From assembly GCF_041260155.1 (NCBI RefSeq), contig NC_091931.1, forward strand, positions 14,162,361 to 14,226,360: a stretch of 64,000 nt of DNA. Direction: 5' to 3'. A model generated the notes under the pieces. It searched no databases and was not told where the DNA came from. It worked only from the letters and a program-made list of their open reading frames with translations. This DNA comes from Ptychodera flava (lineage: Eukaryota > Hemichordata > Enteropneusta > Ptychoderidae). The position numbers and the translations under genes were made by a program. Positions 48,501 to 59,200 of the stretch are shown here, one piece after another. The number at the start of each line of letters is the position of its first letter. The first letter of the stretch is position 1.

Positions 48501-49256
48501 AGCAGTAATAGGTGAATCATGACAGTGCACAATATGCATTTATTTACTGATTTTTCTAAATTTGTTCAGAACTTTGTTTTTTTGTGTCATATTGAATAAA
48601 GATTCAGTGTTCATAGTTTTTCATATGATAGTTGACCTCTTTTGTTTGTGTACTTTCTTTTTATCGTCTTGAACTTGCCTTTGAAGGAAACAACACTGCC
48701 GATGGCAACACCAATTTAAGTATTATTGTTTTTACATTTTGCAGGGAAAAAAGAATGTTACATGTACAAAAGCAGTTTTAGATCATATTTATGAATTTTG
48801 TCCAAAACCAAACCTGCACAGTAAGCATTGTTTCTGCATTGAGAAAAATACATGTAAAATTTTGGTTCTTTCACTATATTTACAGGAAAGTAAACAAAAA
48901 AACAAACAAACAGTACAGGAGTGTTACCAGCACTGATTGTTTAGAGCTTTGGTTTTATTTTCTTTGGCTAAAATACTAATTCAAATATGACAGAAATGAA
49001 AATTCTACTGGACAGATATAAGGGCACTATGGCCAAGTGTCATATATGCAGTACGGTCCCTCTATTTGTTGACAAAATTTAGTGTGACAATCACACCCAA
49101 GCAGCGGCAAAATGGTATCCATCTACTCACCTTATTCATGTTATGCGGGCCATTTAACCGTTGACTGTGACCACTTTCCTTCTCCAAGGCACTCTGGAGA
49201 GAAGTCAATAAATTGGTCATCTGTTCTCGATATTCGCTGACCGTCGGTTGGGCCAT
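36315..49256 (-). CDS. CCNG: Cyclin G (CCNG1/CCNG2-type), 7 coding exons, 395 aa
   Basis: This gene encodes an atypical cyclin of the G family, which in vertebrates is linked to the p53/PP2A DNA-damage response and not to a classical CDK cycle. Coding exons on the minus strand, in order, are 49131-49256, 44526-44666, 42502-42576, 41655-41915, 40436-40549, 39716-39939 and 36315-36561. All introns are GT-AG, and the 1188 nt join is open. The N-terminal LLTSLQSALEKES matches the cyclin G lead-in. The cyclin box spans about 50-150, including SETFMLAVSIMDRFLSVVK, then VPTSDLIRISQAGCTVSDLH and RMQRIILEKLNW (about 118-150). Near residues 270-297, KLRWIISARTAKQL and ITGLPTIHE match the conserved cyclin G C-terminus. 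The last exon adds about 82 residues absent from human cyclin G1, acidic and T/S-rich. CCNG1 and CCNG2 probably arose later by duplication, so a plain CCNG is used. Confidence 0.92.
36562..39715 (-). other. Cyclin G intron 6 (3.2 kb)
   Basis: This intron contains the TTAA-flanked element at 37432-38408. The rest shows nothing recognisable. Confidence 0.7.
37432..38408. mobile_element. TTAA-flanked MITE, GGTGGTCGG subfamily
   Basis: TTAA (37432-37435) precedes GGTGGTCGGAAAGGCTA and the right end TAGCCTTTCCAACCAT precedes TTAA (38405-38408). These are inverted repeats of about 16 bp. The 969 bp interior is very AT-rich and has no recognisable protein. Confidence 0.75.
39716..39939 (-). CDS. 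CCNG: Cyclin G exon 6
   Basis: The acceptor is TCTTCAACAG|ATC and the donor AACAG|GTATAA (phase 2). The exon encodes residues 240-314, with ITDCELLQCRTLVCEFL and the diagnostic cyclin G block KLRWIISARTAKQL...TGLPTIHE. Confidence 0.92.
40436..40549 (-). CDS. CCNG: Cyclin G exon 5
   Basis: The acceptor is GACTTGGCAG|GCT and the donor CAGAG|GTAAAT. The exon encodes residues 202-239, STLALSLLSCEIAAYTTEYN and the following helix, corresponding to the human cyclin G1 segment SVLALSIIALEIQ. Confidence 0.9.
41655..41915 (-). CDS. CCNG: Cyclin G exon 4 (cyclin box, second half)
   Basis: The acceptor is CATTTGCAG|GAC and the donor TTCAAG|GTACAT. The exon encodes residues 115-201 with PTSDLIRISQAGCTVSDLHR and RIILEKLNWNL, the strongest cyclin G/I signature in the gene. 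Confidence 0.95.
42088..42170. repeat. Short dispersed palindromic repeat (TTGTCAACAATA family)
   Basis: GTTGTTGTTGATAAATGAAC is followed by TTCAGTTGTCAACAATAACA, an imperfect hairpin within cyclin G intron 3; same core as the copies near 19330 and 28620. Confidence 0.5.
42502..42576 (-). CDS. CCNG: Cyclin G exon 3 (75 nt)
   Basis: The acceptor is GCTTCTAG|GCA and the donor GAGCAG|GTAATG. The exon encodes residues 90-114, ARPHHMACVSVSCYHIAMKS and TVREQ. It aligns residue for residue with cyclin I exon 3, which has the same length. Confidence 0.88.
42577..44525 (-). other. Cyclin G intron 2 (1.9 kb)
   Basis: AT-rich, with no gene, clear repeat or strong exon candidate seen on either strand. 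Confidence 0.6.
44526..44666 (-). CDS. CCNG: Cyclin G exon 2 (cyclin box, first helices)
   Basis: The acceptor is CATTCCAG|GAA and the donor GTCAAG|GTAATC. The exon encodes residues 43-89. SETFMLAVSIMDRFLSVVK matches human cyclin G1 TETFSLAVNLLDRFLSKMK. The helix that carries the MRAIL motif in classical cyclins is degenerate here. Confidence 0.92.
44667..49130 (-). other. Cyclin G intron 1 (4.5 kb)
   Basis: This intron contains a G-tract (about 45558-45571), a short hairpin element (47991-48154) and otherwise unrecognised AT-rich DNA. Confidence 0.65.
47991..48154. mobile_element. ~160 bp hairpin MITE
   Basis: GGCACTTATGGGCTGGGTAG then TCTGCTTGATC on the left mirrors GATCAAGCAGACTACCCAGC then CCACAAGTGCC on the right, with one mismatch in about 31 bp. 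The short body is also rich in GATC/ATCAAT inverted repeats. Confidence 0.8.
49131..49256 (-). CDS. CCNG: Cyclin G exon 1 (coding) with start codon
   Basis: The exon encodes residues 1-42 from ATG 49256-49254; the donor is AATAAG|GTGAGT. TGTACAG directly abuts the ATG, so the start codon is the first base of a spliced exon. The frame stays open upstream but contains no cyclin-like residues. After joining to the candidate non-coding exon at 50110-50213 the start context is AAG-ATG-G, a strong one. Confidence 0.88.
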
Positions 49257-50109
49257 CTGTACAGTTGAAAATTTTAAAACGAAACGAAAGAAGTTATATG
49301 CACCAGTCCATGTCGCCGCATTTGTGTTGCCATTCAAGAGAACAATAAAACCCTGAAGGCGGAACATATCGGACCGCGGACGAGATGTACCGATGAATGT
49401 ACAGAACAATACGCGGTCTGCGATCTCTTGGTAACGGCTCTAAAGGTTACTGTAACTGTGACGGCTGCGCGGTACACATGGTGCCTGCGTGATTACTACG
49501 TGAATATACAACGTCGCTTGTTTACCCAAAGCCATTGGCATTACGCAACGATCGCAACTGAAAGGGGAAATCAACGCTTTGACAAATATCCTATCTTTGC
49601 ATATCTAAAGGTCGCTCAAGTATGTATTCTTCCTGAACAAAGAAAATTAAGTTTCGTGTTAATTTTACGCGTGCCAAAAATAAATTTAGCACGTAGTCAA
49701 CCTGACAACCTGGCTGTTAACATGTAAATGTTGGAGTTCTACCCTTTCATAAAAATACAATATATGGAAATGATGTTAATAAGACATATATATTGACAAG
49801 GCCTAAAAGATTATGCCTAAATCACACAACACTATCTGAAAATACATGGCGACAATGAAAGACCGATATTCTTGCGCTTGCGATGTGACAACTCTGTGAC
49901 TCCGAGTGTACAATAAAACGTATAATTTTACAAATTACATGTAAAATATTGTAAAAGTTAACAAAGCCTGACCGACAATGTCAAGATTTAAACTGCTATT
50001 TGTCTATGTCTATGATCAGCCCGGCCGACAATATGCATTTTTTATAATCAGCTGAACCAGAAAAATATGATATTGACATACCGTGTTAATCATGTCTTAG
50101 AAATCTTAC

Positions 50110-50213
50110 CTTTGAATGTGGCAGAGGGAATGGAACAACGGAACTGTCTCACAATGCCACTAGTACAGAAATCGATTTTTTGAAGCTAGGTCACTTTCAC
50201 CACCGTTGTGAAA
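50110..50213 (-). other. CCNG: Candidate non-coding exon of cyclin G 5' UTR
   Basis: On the minus strand TTATCTTTCAG| precedes a 104 nt segment ending TTCAAAG|GTAAGA. It contains no ATG and has an in-frame stop upstream of the start codon, as expected for leader sequence. Another donor, GTATG|GTAAGT at 50582, could end the first exon further upstream. Confidence 0.45.
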
Positions 50214-50582
50214 CTGAAAGATAATTTTTGCTGTTAAAAATGAAAAAAGTAATCACTCCATTCTTGTAGCTTTCAAATCTGTGTAGATAAGAACGTGGTC
50301 ATAAGTATCACTCAGATCGAGATCAAGTGCAAAGGTTCTGTTACATGACAATATCAGTTATCATATCACTATCAGCCGGCAGCCCTGGCCCCTTTCCGTT
50401 CACCTTTGTCCGTAGTTTGGACAGCTGATCGGCTGTAGACCTGAAGACTCACAAATAGAGGCGACAGAAAGTGTGCGAAATCAAACTCAAATCAAATCAT
50501 TGTCAGATAAAGCGAAAAATAGTCGCCTGTTGTCGCTAACTTTACCAAAATTACTATCAACGAAGGTAATTATAAACTTACC

Positions 50583-51440
50583 ATACCAAGCGTAGCTCAT
50601 CATGCTAAATTGACATTGTTTACTAGACGAGTCTGAGGACACCAGCTGGTAACCAAAATACCGTTTGGACTTGGCGCTTTTTTTATGAATTTGTGATTGG
50701 AGGACAGGTCACTACATACTGACATATGTTAATTTGCCAGCTTGATTTTGATTGGTTAAAATTGGAAACGTAATTGATCTATTTTTATTTTCGCCAGGGT
50801 CAAGTCGCCGGTTCTTATCGACATTGCACAGGTTTGCGAAGCGATAGTTCCACTAATAGATGCAGTTATGAGTAATCAATTGAAACACCTACATGTTACG
50901 ATAAAATGCACCAATTTTGCGAGACGAAGATTAGAAAAGCACCTTTGTTTAATTTTGTCACTATGAATAAACACTGTCATCGCCGACTCTATATTGCACG
51001 TAGGTATCTGCATTCTCATTGGTTCCCATCTAAAAATATTTACATATATCGAAAGTTTAATATAAATGCGCCAGAACCAACATATATTTTACTATATCTA
51101 ACAAATAGTTTTTCAAGACGACTTTTACGGGTTTTCAAAACAAAATGATCAAAATTGAGGCGATAATACATAAAAAACTTTATGTTTACGGGAGGATAGA
51201 TAACGTAGCCGAAGAGTGGACCGGAATTATTTAACGCGGACTGATAAAGTAGGGCTGCAACAGACTAGCCAGCTGATCTCATTATGTAAATGCCGTTGTC
51301 CTCTGTTGTGGTAAATATAAACTAACGCCCAAACGAAATTCTGTCGGCAAAACTGTACTACGTCTGCCGGAATTTTTATGCAATTCTACCGAAGAATTAA
51401 CAAGAAAAAAGTCATCATGTGCTAGAAGAGGTATCTTGGG
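50583..51440. promoter_or_regulatory. Putative shared divergent promoter of cyclin G and cyclin I
   Basis: This is the interval between the outermost candidate leader exons of the two cyclins. ATTGG (inverted CCAAT) occurs at 50696-50700, 50751-50755 and 50761-50765, plus 51018-51022. CTTGGCGC (about 50670-50677) differs from an E2F site by one base. CCAAT clusters are common in cell-cycle and bidirectional promoters. No TATA box was evident. The region is inferred, not mapped. Confidence 0.4.
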
Positions 51441-51500
51441 GCGCTTATGGATCAATATAGATCATCCATCTACCAAATTTGCTGCACTTTTGCTGAGAAG
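51441..51500 (+). other. CCNI: Candidate non-coding first exon (3' part) of cyclin I
   Basis: A strong donor GAGAAG|GTAAGA at 51500/51501 lies upstream of the acceptor TTTTCCAG| at 52510-52511, which leads into the start-codon exon. If used, an ATG at 51447 would open a short upstream frame that runs past the main start in another frame and stops inside coding exon 1. Confidence 0.4.
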
Positions 51501-52511
51501 GTAAGATATTTCTTCTGTTGACAGTTGCGCAGAGACACCATTTTGTATTTGCCATTTTCGGGAAAGCTACAACTACTATGAAGACGAACACAAAGGAATT
51601 ATTTTGGTTAATTGTTGTTCGCTAACTTAAGTTGCCGTTTATCGCGATAATTCCAAAGCAATTTGGAAAGGCGACAGGGGCAATTTTGCGTTCGTTTGAA
51701 CAGTGAAATTTCAGTTCCATAAACGGATCCGGAAACAATGTCGTCAGCGAAAAACCTAAACCGTTACGTTTGTGGAAATCCCCGGCTAACCTTTGTTCTC
51801 CAATACGTCAATGTATATTTCGTGTAACTTCTGCATCCTGGGTAATTCTAATTAATCTGTTGACCGACTTGTACCCATTTGTCTGTGTCAATGATTTTTC
51901 GGCGCAATTTGATAATTTGCAAGGCTCGCATTTAATCTAAAATATTCAGTGTCAACGGCTGTATTGTTACAGTTGGTTTCATTCCCTCCAATATATAAAC
52001 GCCTGGTGTGTGGAGAGCCTGCCAATGCCATGGGAGAACATAGCGATATACTGAAAACCGATAAACTGAAGCGTTCTTCATGATTTTGCTCATACAAAAG
52101 CAGCATTGCGTCACGTCAGCTGACCTTCACTGCATAGTGGGAGCTCTGTTGGCGGCCACGGCCATGTCCTCATATTGTCACCCTTGAGGTTTGAAGTAGG
52201 GAAAAATTGACGATGACACGACACCCGAGGACATATAGTTCACTCTCTCATGAGAAACAGTAAATGCCCTCATGCAAACTATAAGGTCAACTTTGAGTTG
52301 TCAAATTGAAACAAAATTACAACACAGGAAATATGTAGATCTTGTTATCAATTTTACAGATTGTTCAATTTTCCTGCTGTTGTTTGAAAATCTTTTCATC
52401 ATTCTCTGTTTATCAATATCTTCCGATTTTATTTTAATTATACTAGTATTCATCCATCACCATGGAGAATAAAACTGGCAAATAATTTTGTATAATGTCT
52501 GAATTTTCCAG

Positions 52512-52543
52512 GTCTGTGGTGGAGAGCTAAGTGACGGGTCAAA
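52512..52543 (+). other. CCNI: Cyclin I 5' UTR within the start-codon exon
   Basis: AATTTTCCAG ends at 52511, giving a 32 nt leader piece before the ATG. This implies at least one upstream non-coding exon. Confidence 0.6.
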
Positions 52544-52648
52544 ATGGGTAAAGGGCAAGGTGAAAAGCTTCGAACGATGTTAGTTGATGCCCTGGAAAAG
52601 GAGCGAACATCATTGAAACACAAGATCCCATTTGACCTGAGAGACGAG
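52544..52648 (+). CDS. CCNI: Cyclin I exon 1 (coding)
   Basis: The exon encodes residues 1-35, MGKGQGEKLRTMLVDALEKE followed by RTSLKHKIPFDLRDE; the donor is GACGAG|GTGAGA. The helix LRTMLVDALEKE parallels the cyclin G lead-in LLTSLQSALEKE. Confidence 0.88.
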
Positions 52649-55600
52649 GTGAGAAAATTTGAGAGTAAAAAAATTGTTATTGTGGCTCGGTTTACCTGCA
52701 ATTTTTCATCCTTTCACCAGTCTTTTTAACACATTACAAGTATCAGTATTGAGAGATTTGTTTTATGGTCTGTGAAACTCAGTAGCTTTGTTTTGAGGAA
52801 GTTTGTCAGATAGTAGGTAGGGCAGAGAGGGAAGTTTTAGTGATGGATTATCAGCTCACATTGGCAGCAGGATATTACAGTTATCCACATAGCTTAATAT
52901 GGTCATTCCTCAAAATGTTGGTGGTTTCCAATGGGAACATTTGAACAGCCTTGTATTGTACATGAAAGTGGACATGTTCTAACAACCACAAATTTAAATT
53001 TAAAGATGGCAGAGAAATAAAGCAAACTGGTCTTTGCTTTTCTTGAAATTCTGCAACATTTTTTCTAATTTTTATCCTCTATCATTATTATAGTAATTTG
53101 TGTATAAATTTGTGTGATTTCTTCACTTCGCTTGTTTAGATGATAAATAGTCTTTGCGGAAAAGAATGTTATTATGCTCATTTCCACCATATTCCAGATA
53201 AAGAAAGTAAATACTTTCATGTTATATTTATGAAGGATAGAGGGAATGGAAAATTTTTTTCAACAGTTTTCAACCTCAACCGCACGTTTGCTGAATCACA
53301 AACTTTTGTTACGTATATATCACTGCCTATCTGTCTGATACTACAGAGCTGATGAAAGTGAAGCTCTTTTCATAATCAAATTTTGGAATTCATTTCTGAG
53401 TCAATGAAATATGACAACAATGGAAAAACTGGGAGCCATTGTTGGCAGCTGTTGTGGCTTGAGATGAGATTTAGAGGATCAGGAATGGTGGAAAACACAT
53501 GTTGAATTGATGCCCGTTATGGCATTTTGTGTGCAATTGGTGAAGCATAGGAGGTGCCATGTCACCATACATTGTACATGTACTTCATTCAGAGGTGCTG
53601 TATATGTCCCAGGGGATATAGTTCATCAGTCACTCAGAAAGGCGACAGTAATGCTTGTTACTCTGGGTAATTGTTTAGGCCTGATTTCAGGGTGTTTGGT
53701 AATATAAAAGAGTTCAAACAAATAAATAAAAATGAATAATTTGTTTTTTGATGTGATGGATGGACATGCTATCATTGTTGTTATCAAGTGCGACTTGGTC
53801 AGAGCCGGCAAATCTGTATCAGAGACTTAGTTCACAGGAGACCCTGCACTCTGTTTTGTTTTGATGCAGTCATAGTTTTCAAGGCAAATGTTACATAACT
53901 AAACCCCCACCCCACCTCACTCAGAGATGAAAGAGTCCATTGTATAAACTGTGTTGGTGAACACAAGAAAGGAAGGTAGATTAGAAGGTTATGTCACTTG
54001 CCCCCAGCACAGGGCTTTGTGTCTTACATAACTAAAGGCAGTCTCAGCTATTTAGGTCATCTATATGTGTCTTTAAACTTTTTCTATAGACTGTCTGTGC
54101 TTTTGCAGCATACAAATATTCTATCAAAGAGCTTTATCCTTCTGTTATACAAGGATACTTTACTAGGAACTGAAAAGAATATATTTTATCCTAATGCAAG
54201 TTTCATCCAAGCCTATCTAAAGTAGAAATTAGGTCAGTCACCTTTGGAAGCCTTCATGTTTTTTACTCGGTTTATTTTTTTTGGTATTCACTTATTTATC
54301 TCTTTATCTGTTGACTCTCAAGGACAAAGCCATTGGACCTAGTTTAAGAGATGAAGCTGTCAGATGGCTGTTCAGATGGAACACCAAGATGAGATACAAT
54401 TCAGAGACATTTTTGCTAAGCACAGCCATCTTGGATAACTTTCTCTCAACTGTGAAGGTAAGTTTCCTTTCTACATAACATGATTGGATCAGGTTTTGGT
54501 TTCTTGTATGATATATTGTTCCGGGAGCACATAGTTTGTAGAATGTCAGCAGGCTAAAGAAAGATTGCAAAAAGGAAAGGTTGTAATCTTATTTAGACTG
54601 AAATTTCAATTGCCTTTTGATCAGCAATCAGAACCAGATCTAAGCTGCAAGACAAATTGAGAACAGCTTAAATATTTTTCATTTCAGACTCTCTGTCCAA
54701 TTTATTAAAAAAATTGGCCCTTGTCTGAGTCATTTCCACACCCGCCAACACCTATTTTACTGTAATTATGAAACAAAAATGATGCCCCATGTTGTAACAA
54801 TGTAAGCTGAGCCTTACACATTGTTTCTACCAGTAAATATGATAATTTTGGATTCAAAGAAAATATTCGCATGTAGTTTGTTTTTTCAAGGGGGGGGGGG
54901 GGGTCAAATTTCTACAGGGTTTACCATGTACTCTTCCTTAGTCTCTCTTCTGATTCAGGGAACAAAGGTGGTGTCGTTCTGGTAACAAAAGCTGGATCCT
55001 GGGTGTGTTGAGAGGTTGATGTGTTTAGCATATGAATCGCTAATGATGTTTGTCTTTTGCAAGCTGTGTTTGTAAATGTGTGGAATCTGTAGCCCTCAAG
55101 AGCTGTAATTTCATAAATCAAAGCTAAATTCATTGCTGAATTTCTAAATAGCTCACAAGTTTTATCAACTCGTAAAAGGAAAAATATAGTTGTGTATATT
55201 TTTGCCTGCAAAAACAGTCAGATAATTTGCAAACAAAACTTGCAGAGCTTTAATAGTGCACAATTTTAAGTATTTTTAAATTTTTCAGATATAGATCTAA
55301 TTTGTTCTTCCCATGAATTGTAGAGAAAAATTGCCCATTTGCTCTTTCTACAGTGCACTTTGTTTGAGGGAAATTAAATCCAAAATGTGTTTTGGTACAT
55401 CGTCACAAATTTGGACATTTGTCTTTGTGATCAGGTACTTTGAACTCTTCAAACAGTTTTAGAATGTAATTTATAATCAAGTCTCCAGTGAAAATAGACA
55501 GATCAAACTCAAATATTCAAAGAGCTTGAGTCAAGGCACGTTTGTCTGTGAGTCACTGGCCCTTTTAAGTCCCATTTTCAGATGAACCGAAATGTAGCGT

Positions 55601-56238
55601 CAATAAAAAAGTCATAATTTTTAGCATACACTTCCCCTGCTACCAAAGAGTAGAATCTGTTCCTGTTTTTTGCCTCTGTTCATGGCCAGCACAAAATTTC
55701 TTCATTCGCCATTGACCTGTCGACGAATGCATTGAAAATCTATTTGATTAAATCTAGCCAGAAATACTCTGGAGCGTGATTTTTGGTAAGCCGAAGCAGG
55801 ACTGTGGCTAGGAGGGTCCTAATTGGGTTAATAATTCATACGAATACCTCATTACTTTGAAATGAAATATTCTAATGAGGCCAATAGAGGCCAGGACTTC
55901 CACATATGTGATGGGTGGGGGTGCTTTGTTTGTCAAAGGTAAAAAACGTACCAGTAACTCTGTATACCATCGTATTCATCTGTTGGTAATGAGTGCCATT
56001 TGTCTATTCAAACGGTATCTGATACTCTGTGATATGGTTTTGTTTCATCAGTTTTGGTACTGTATTGTCTACTTACAGTTGACCCCTGGCCTGTTTTGCA
56101 TACTTCCAGAAGGCTCTATATGTTTGCCACATCATACTCTCTGATAGTGTGTGCATTAAATTGATTGATTGATTGAAAGTGTGCTTCAACAAGGAGCAAT
56201 ACAAACTAAAGCATATATAAGGTGAAAGTTCACAGCTT

Positions 56239-56273
<35 letters not shown>

Positions 56274-59200
56274 GTTTGTGTGTTAGTTTAAAGCTACATC
56301 TAAGCATTATCGAAGAACTTTATTTTCACTCTGACCTATGTGATAAGACAATGCATCTTGGAGAATGACATAGCAGGAAAGTAGGTCATATGCGTATGTA
56401 AATTCCTCAGCCAAGTCTCCTCAAGGCTTTCAAGGACAAAATATGGTTGTTTCAGGAAAGATGTTGAAATAATCACTTGCTTTGCTGATTTCGCAACTGC
56501 AGTTATTGTCACATGATGCTCTCCCACACATTGTAAAGTTGTTTCCCAGACAACAATGACGAGGGTGTCATGCAATACATGTGGATCAATACAAGTGCAG
56601 TTAGATCAGGCTCTAATTATAGCCTGGTATTTATGATGTAAGGTTTAGAAAGGTATGGTCATACCTGGTCAGCCATGGCAACAATGCAGTGTGAGGTATT
56701 GTGTTCAGGTCAGTTCAGGAGACTGTAGGCGGTGGTGTCCTGTGATGTGATCTTAGTCTGTTTGCACAATGACATTTTCAATTTTGTGTGGTATGTTAAT
56801 CACGACTACTTTTGAGTAATGTTTTTCAAGATGTTATTCATCATTGGAATGGGGGAATATGTCTTGCTCAATGAAATTTTTTCTAGTTAGTATTAAAGCT
56901 TATCTTTTGAAGGAAAATAAAATCAGGGTTTTATTAACTATCTGCACATCTACTTTTGCGGTACATGATTCATTATTCATACATGTATCTGGCTTTGGAC
57001 AATACTTGTTGTTTGCCAACGTATACAACGCATACACCACATGTGTGAATATTTAAATACTGTAAGCCCTAAGTTAAATCTTTGTCATGATAAGGATTTG
57101 GCAGTAGATTTATTTTATGTAGGATATTGGCAATTCGGGACAGAGGTCAAGGGTATTTTTTCTGACCAATGTTGTGTTCTGTGTTGAATTTATATCCCAC
57201 AGTTGCCATGGTGAAATTTACTCCCATCGTGACCTCAACTGTTGTTTTACTTTTGTGCCTGTCTGTCGTGACATTACTTGTCTGGTAATACGTGGCCTGC
57301 CACATTAGAACAGGAAGCATTAGGACCTAACCTTCATACCAAGCATAATCGCTGGAATAATCAACCACATTTTACAGATCTAAATATAGCTGTGGCTGCC
57401 CGTATTCAATTAGTGTATACCTGCATTTTTAACCTAGATGAAATAGGTAATAATGTTTGTAATCAGTGAAAATGCTGGTGTTCTTGGCACGTATCATATT
57501 CAATTTGAACCCAGCCCCTCTTGAGCACCTTAACACAAACTTCAAAAAATGAGTTGAAATCTGACACTTTTTCATCATCAAACGAGAATGGTATAAGATT
57601 ACATCATTTTCATTGGCACTGTTGTTATCACTTTCCCCAAATGTGAAAGTCCAGTTCTGCGAACATTTACTGAATATATGTGAGATTTATTAAAATATGT
57701 GAGAAAAATACAAGTAGAGTCAGAAGCAAAGGCTAGAGCTTGAGCGCTATGAAAGGCAATGACACAAGCTAGGCTACTCAGACATACCATTGTCAGGCTT
57801 CGCATGTGAGATATAATTGATATTGGCTGACTTGTTTTAGGTGAAAATACTTGCCCTTAGTTTCCAGTGTTTCATTCTGTGCTAACTGCCTACACAGCTA
57901 CCCTGTAAATATCACTGATTCAGCCTACAGTTTTGAACCATTCTGAAAGTTCATCTCAACTCTGAGAACAGAAGGATTCAACTTTTTTTAACCTTTTGCA
58001 AAGTACTTGACTGCCTAATGGTTGCATGCTATCATTACGTTTTTTAATGGCACTTTTTCAGTTTGTGATGGCTTTCATGTTGGAAAGTAGGAGTGTTTGG
58101 AGACCTGTTAAGAGTCCTGGTACTTGTCCAATTTTAGGGATTACAGCAAACAACATCTCAAAATTCTGTTGTCGAATTTTTATATTTGCTAATTCCCTTG
58201 CCAACTGAGAGTTAAATGCCAAAGTGCAGATATGTTGAGTTTTCAAAATGATGGATCATCAGCCAAATATCTATCAAAGATTAAAATGTAATTCATTTTA
58301 ATGCAAGGCCATCTGTAGAGAGGATTGACCCAACAACACAATAGGATGCCATTGATTACAGCAGTTAATCACAGATGCCACCCACTGAATACTCAAAATC
58401 ATGCATGTTTGTACTGCGTGGAAAATTAATGGTGTACACATATTTTGTTTATTGTTTTGGTATCTTGTCCACAGTAATCTTAATTAGACATACATAGATA
58501 CACATACACATACATACATACATATACATTATTGTCATACATACATACATACATACATACATACATACATACATACAAACATGCATGCACACAAGTAGAT
58601 TGCAAATATTTTGTACCAACTTTGCTTTTAGATTTTAATCAGGTTATTTTTACCTTTTGTCTTGTTGTCCAGGCAAAACCAAAGTACATGGAGTGCATTG
58701 CCATCTGTAGCTTCTATCTCGGCATAAAGATGAAGGAGGAAGATGAGGTGAGTGTATCTCTGTGAATTTTGATGTATTTCTATCTTTTCAGTCGATCTCT
58801 TTTATCCCATTTAGCACTAATGGGACGTCAGAATGAGCTCTGTTTTATTTGAACGGATGCCCTTTGCAGAGTAGGAGAGGTTGTTGATCGTAAATGTTGT
58901 CATAAGTTTTCAGTGAAGAAGTGTACTTTGTACCGGTATTGGAAACAGTTTTTGAGTGACATGCCAATGTATTAGAGGGACTTTGTAATTTGATGGCAAT
59001 ATATAAGCCCTTACCCTTCTGCCAAGTACGGTGGAACCTGTCCCTTGTGTTGCATATTTTAAAAAAGTCTTGCACATTTTAAGGCCTCTAAAACAGAGAT
59101 ACTGCACAGATGATTTTTACTGCTGTAACTGAATGTGCCATAACATAATAAAGCAAGTCAGTGAAAATACAATAGTATAGTTTTCGGCTGACTTTTTACT

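Larger units (their letters stand above)
54458..58672 (+). other. Cyclin I intron 2 (4.2 kb)
   Basis: This intron contains a G-tract (54889-54903), a GA microsatellite (56240-56270) and an ACAT microsatellite (58497-58575). ATTGATTGATTGA at about 56160 is reminiscent of LINE 3' tails, but no reverse transcriptase remnant was found. Confidence 0.65.

Noticed and set aside
49257..49409. Upstream extension of the cyclin G reading frame beyond the chosen ATG
   Set aside because: The ATG is immediately preceded by a splice acceptor, the added residues do not resemble cyclin G, and the family N-terminus begins at the chosen ATG.
52970..52979. GGACATGTTC, a p53 half-site match in cyclin I intron 1
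   Set aside because: There is no second half-site next to it; a single decamer is expected by chance.
56155..56175. ATTGATTGATTGA as a LINE 3' tail
   Set aside because: No reverse-transcriptase remnant or target duplication was found upstream.
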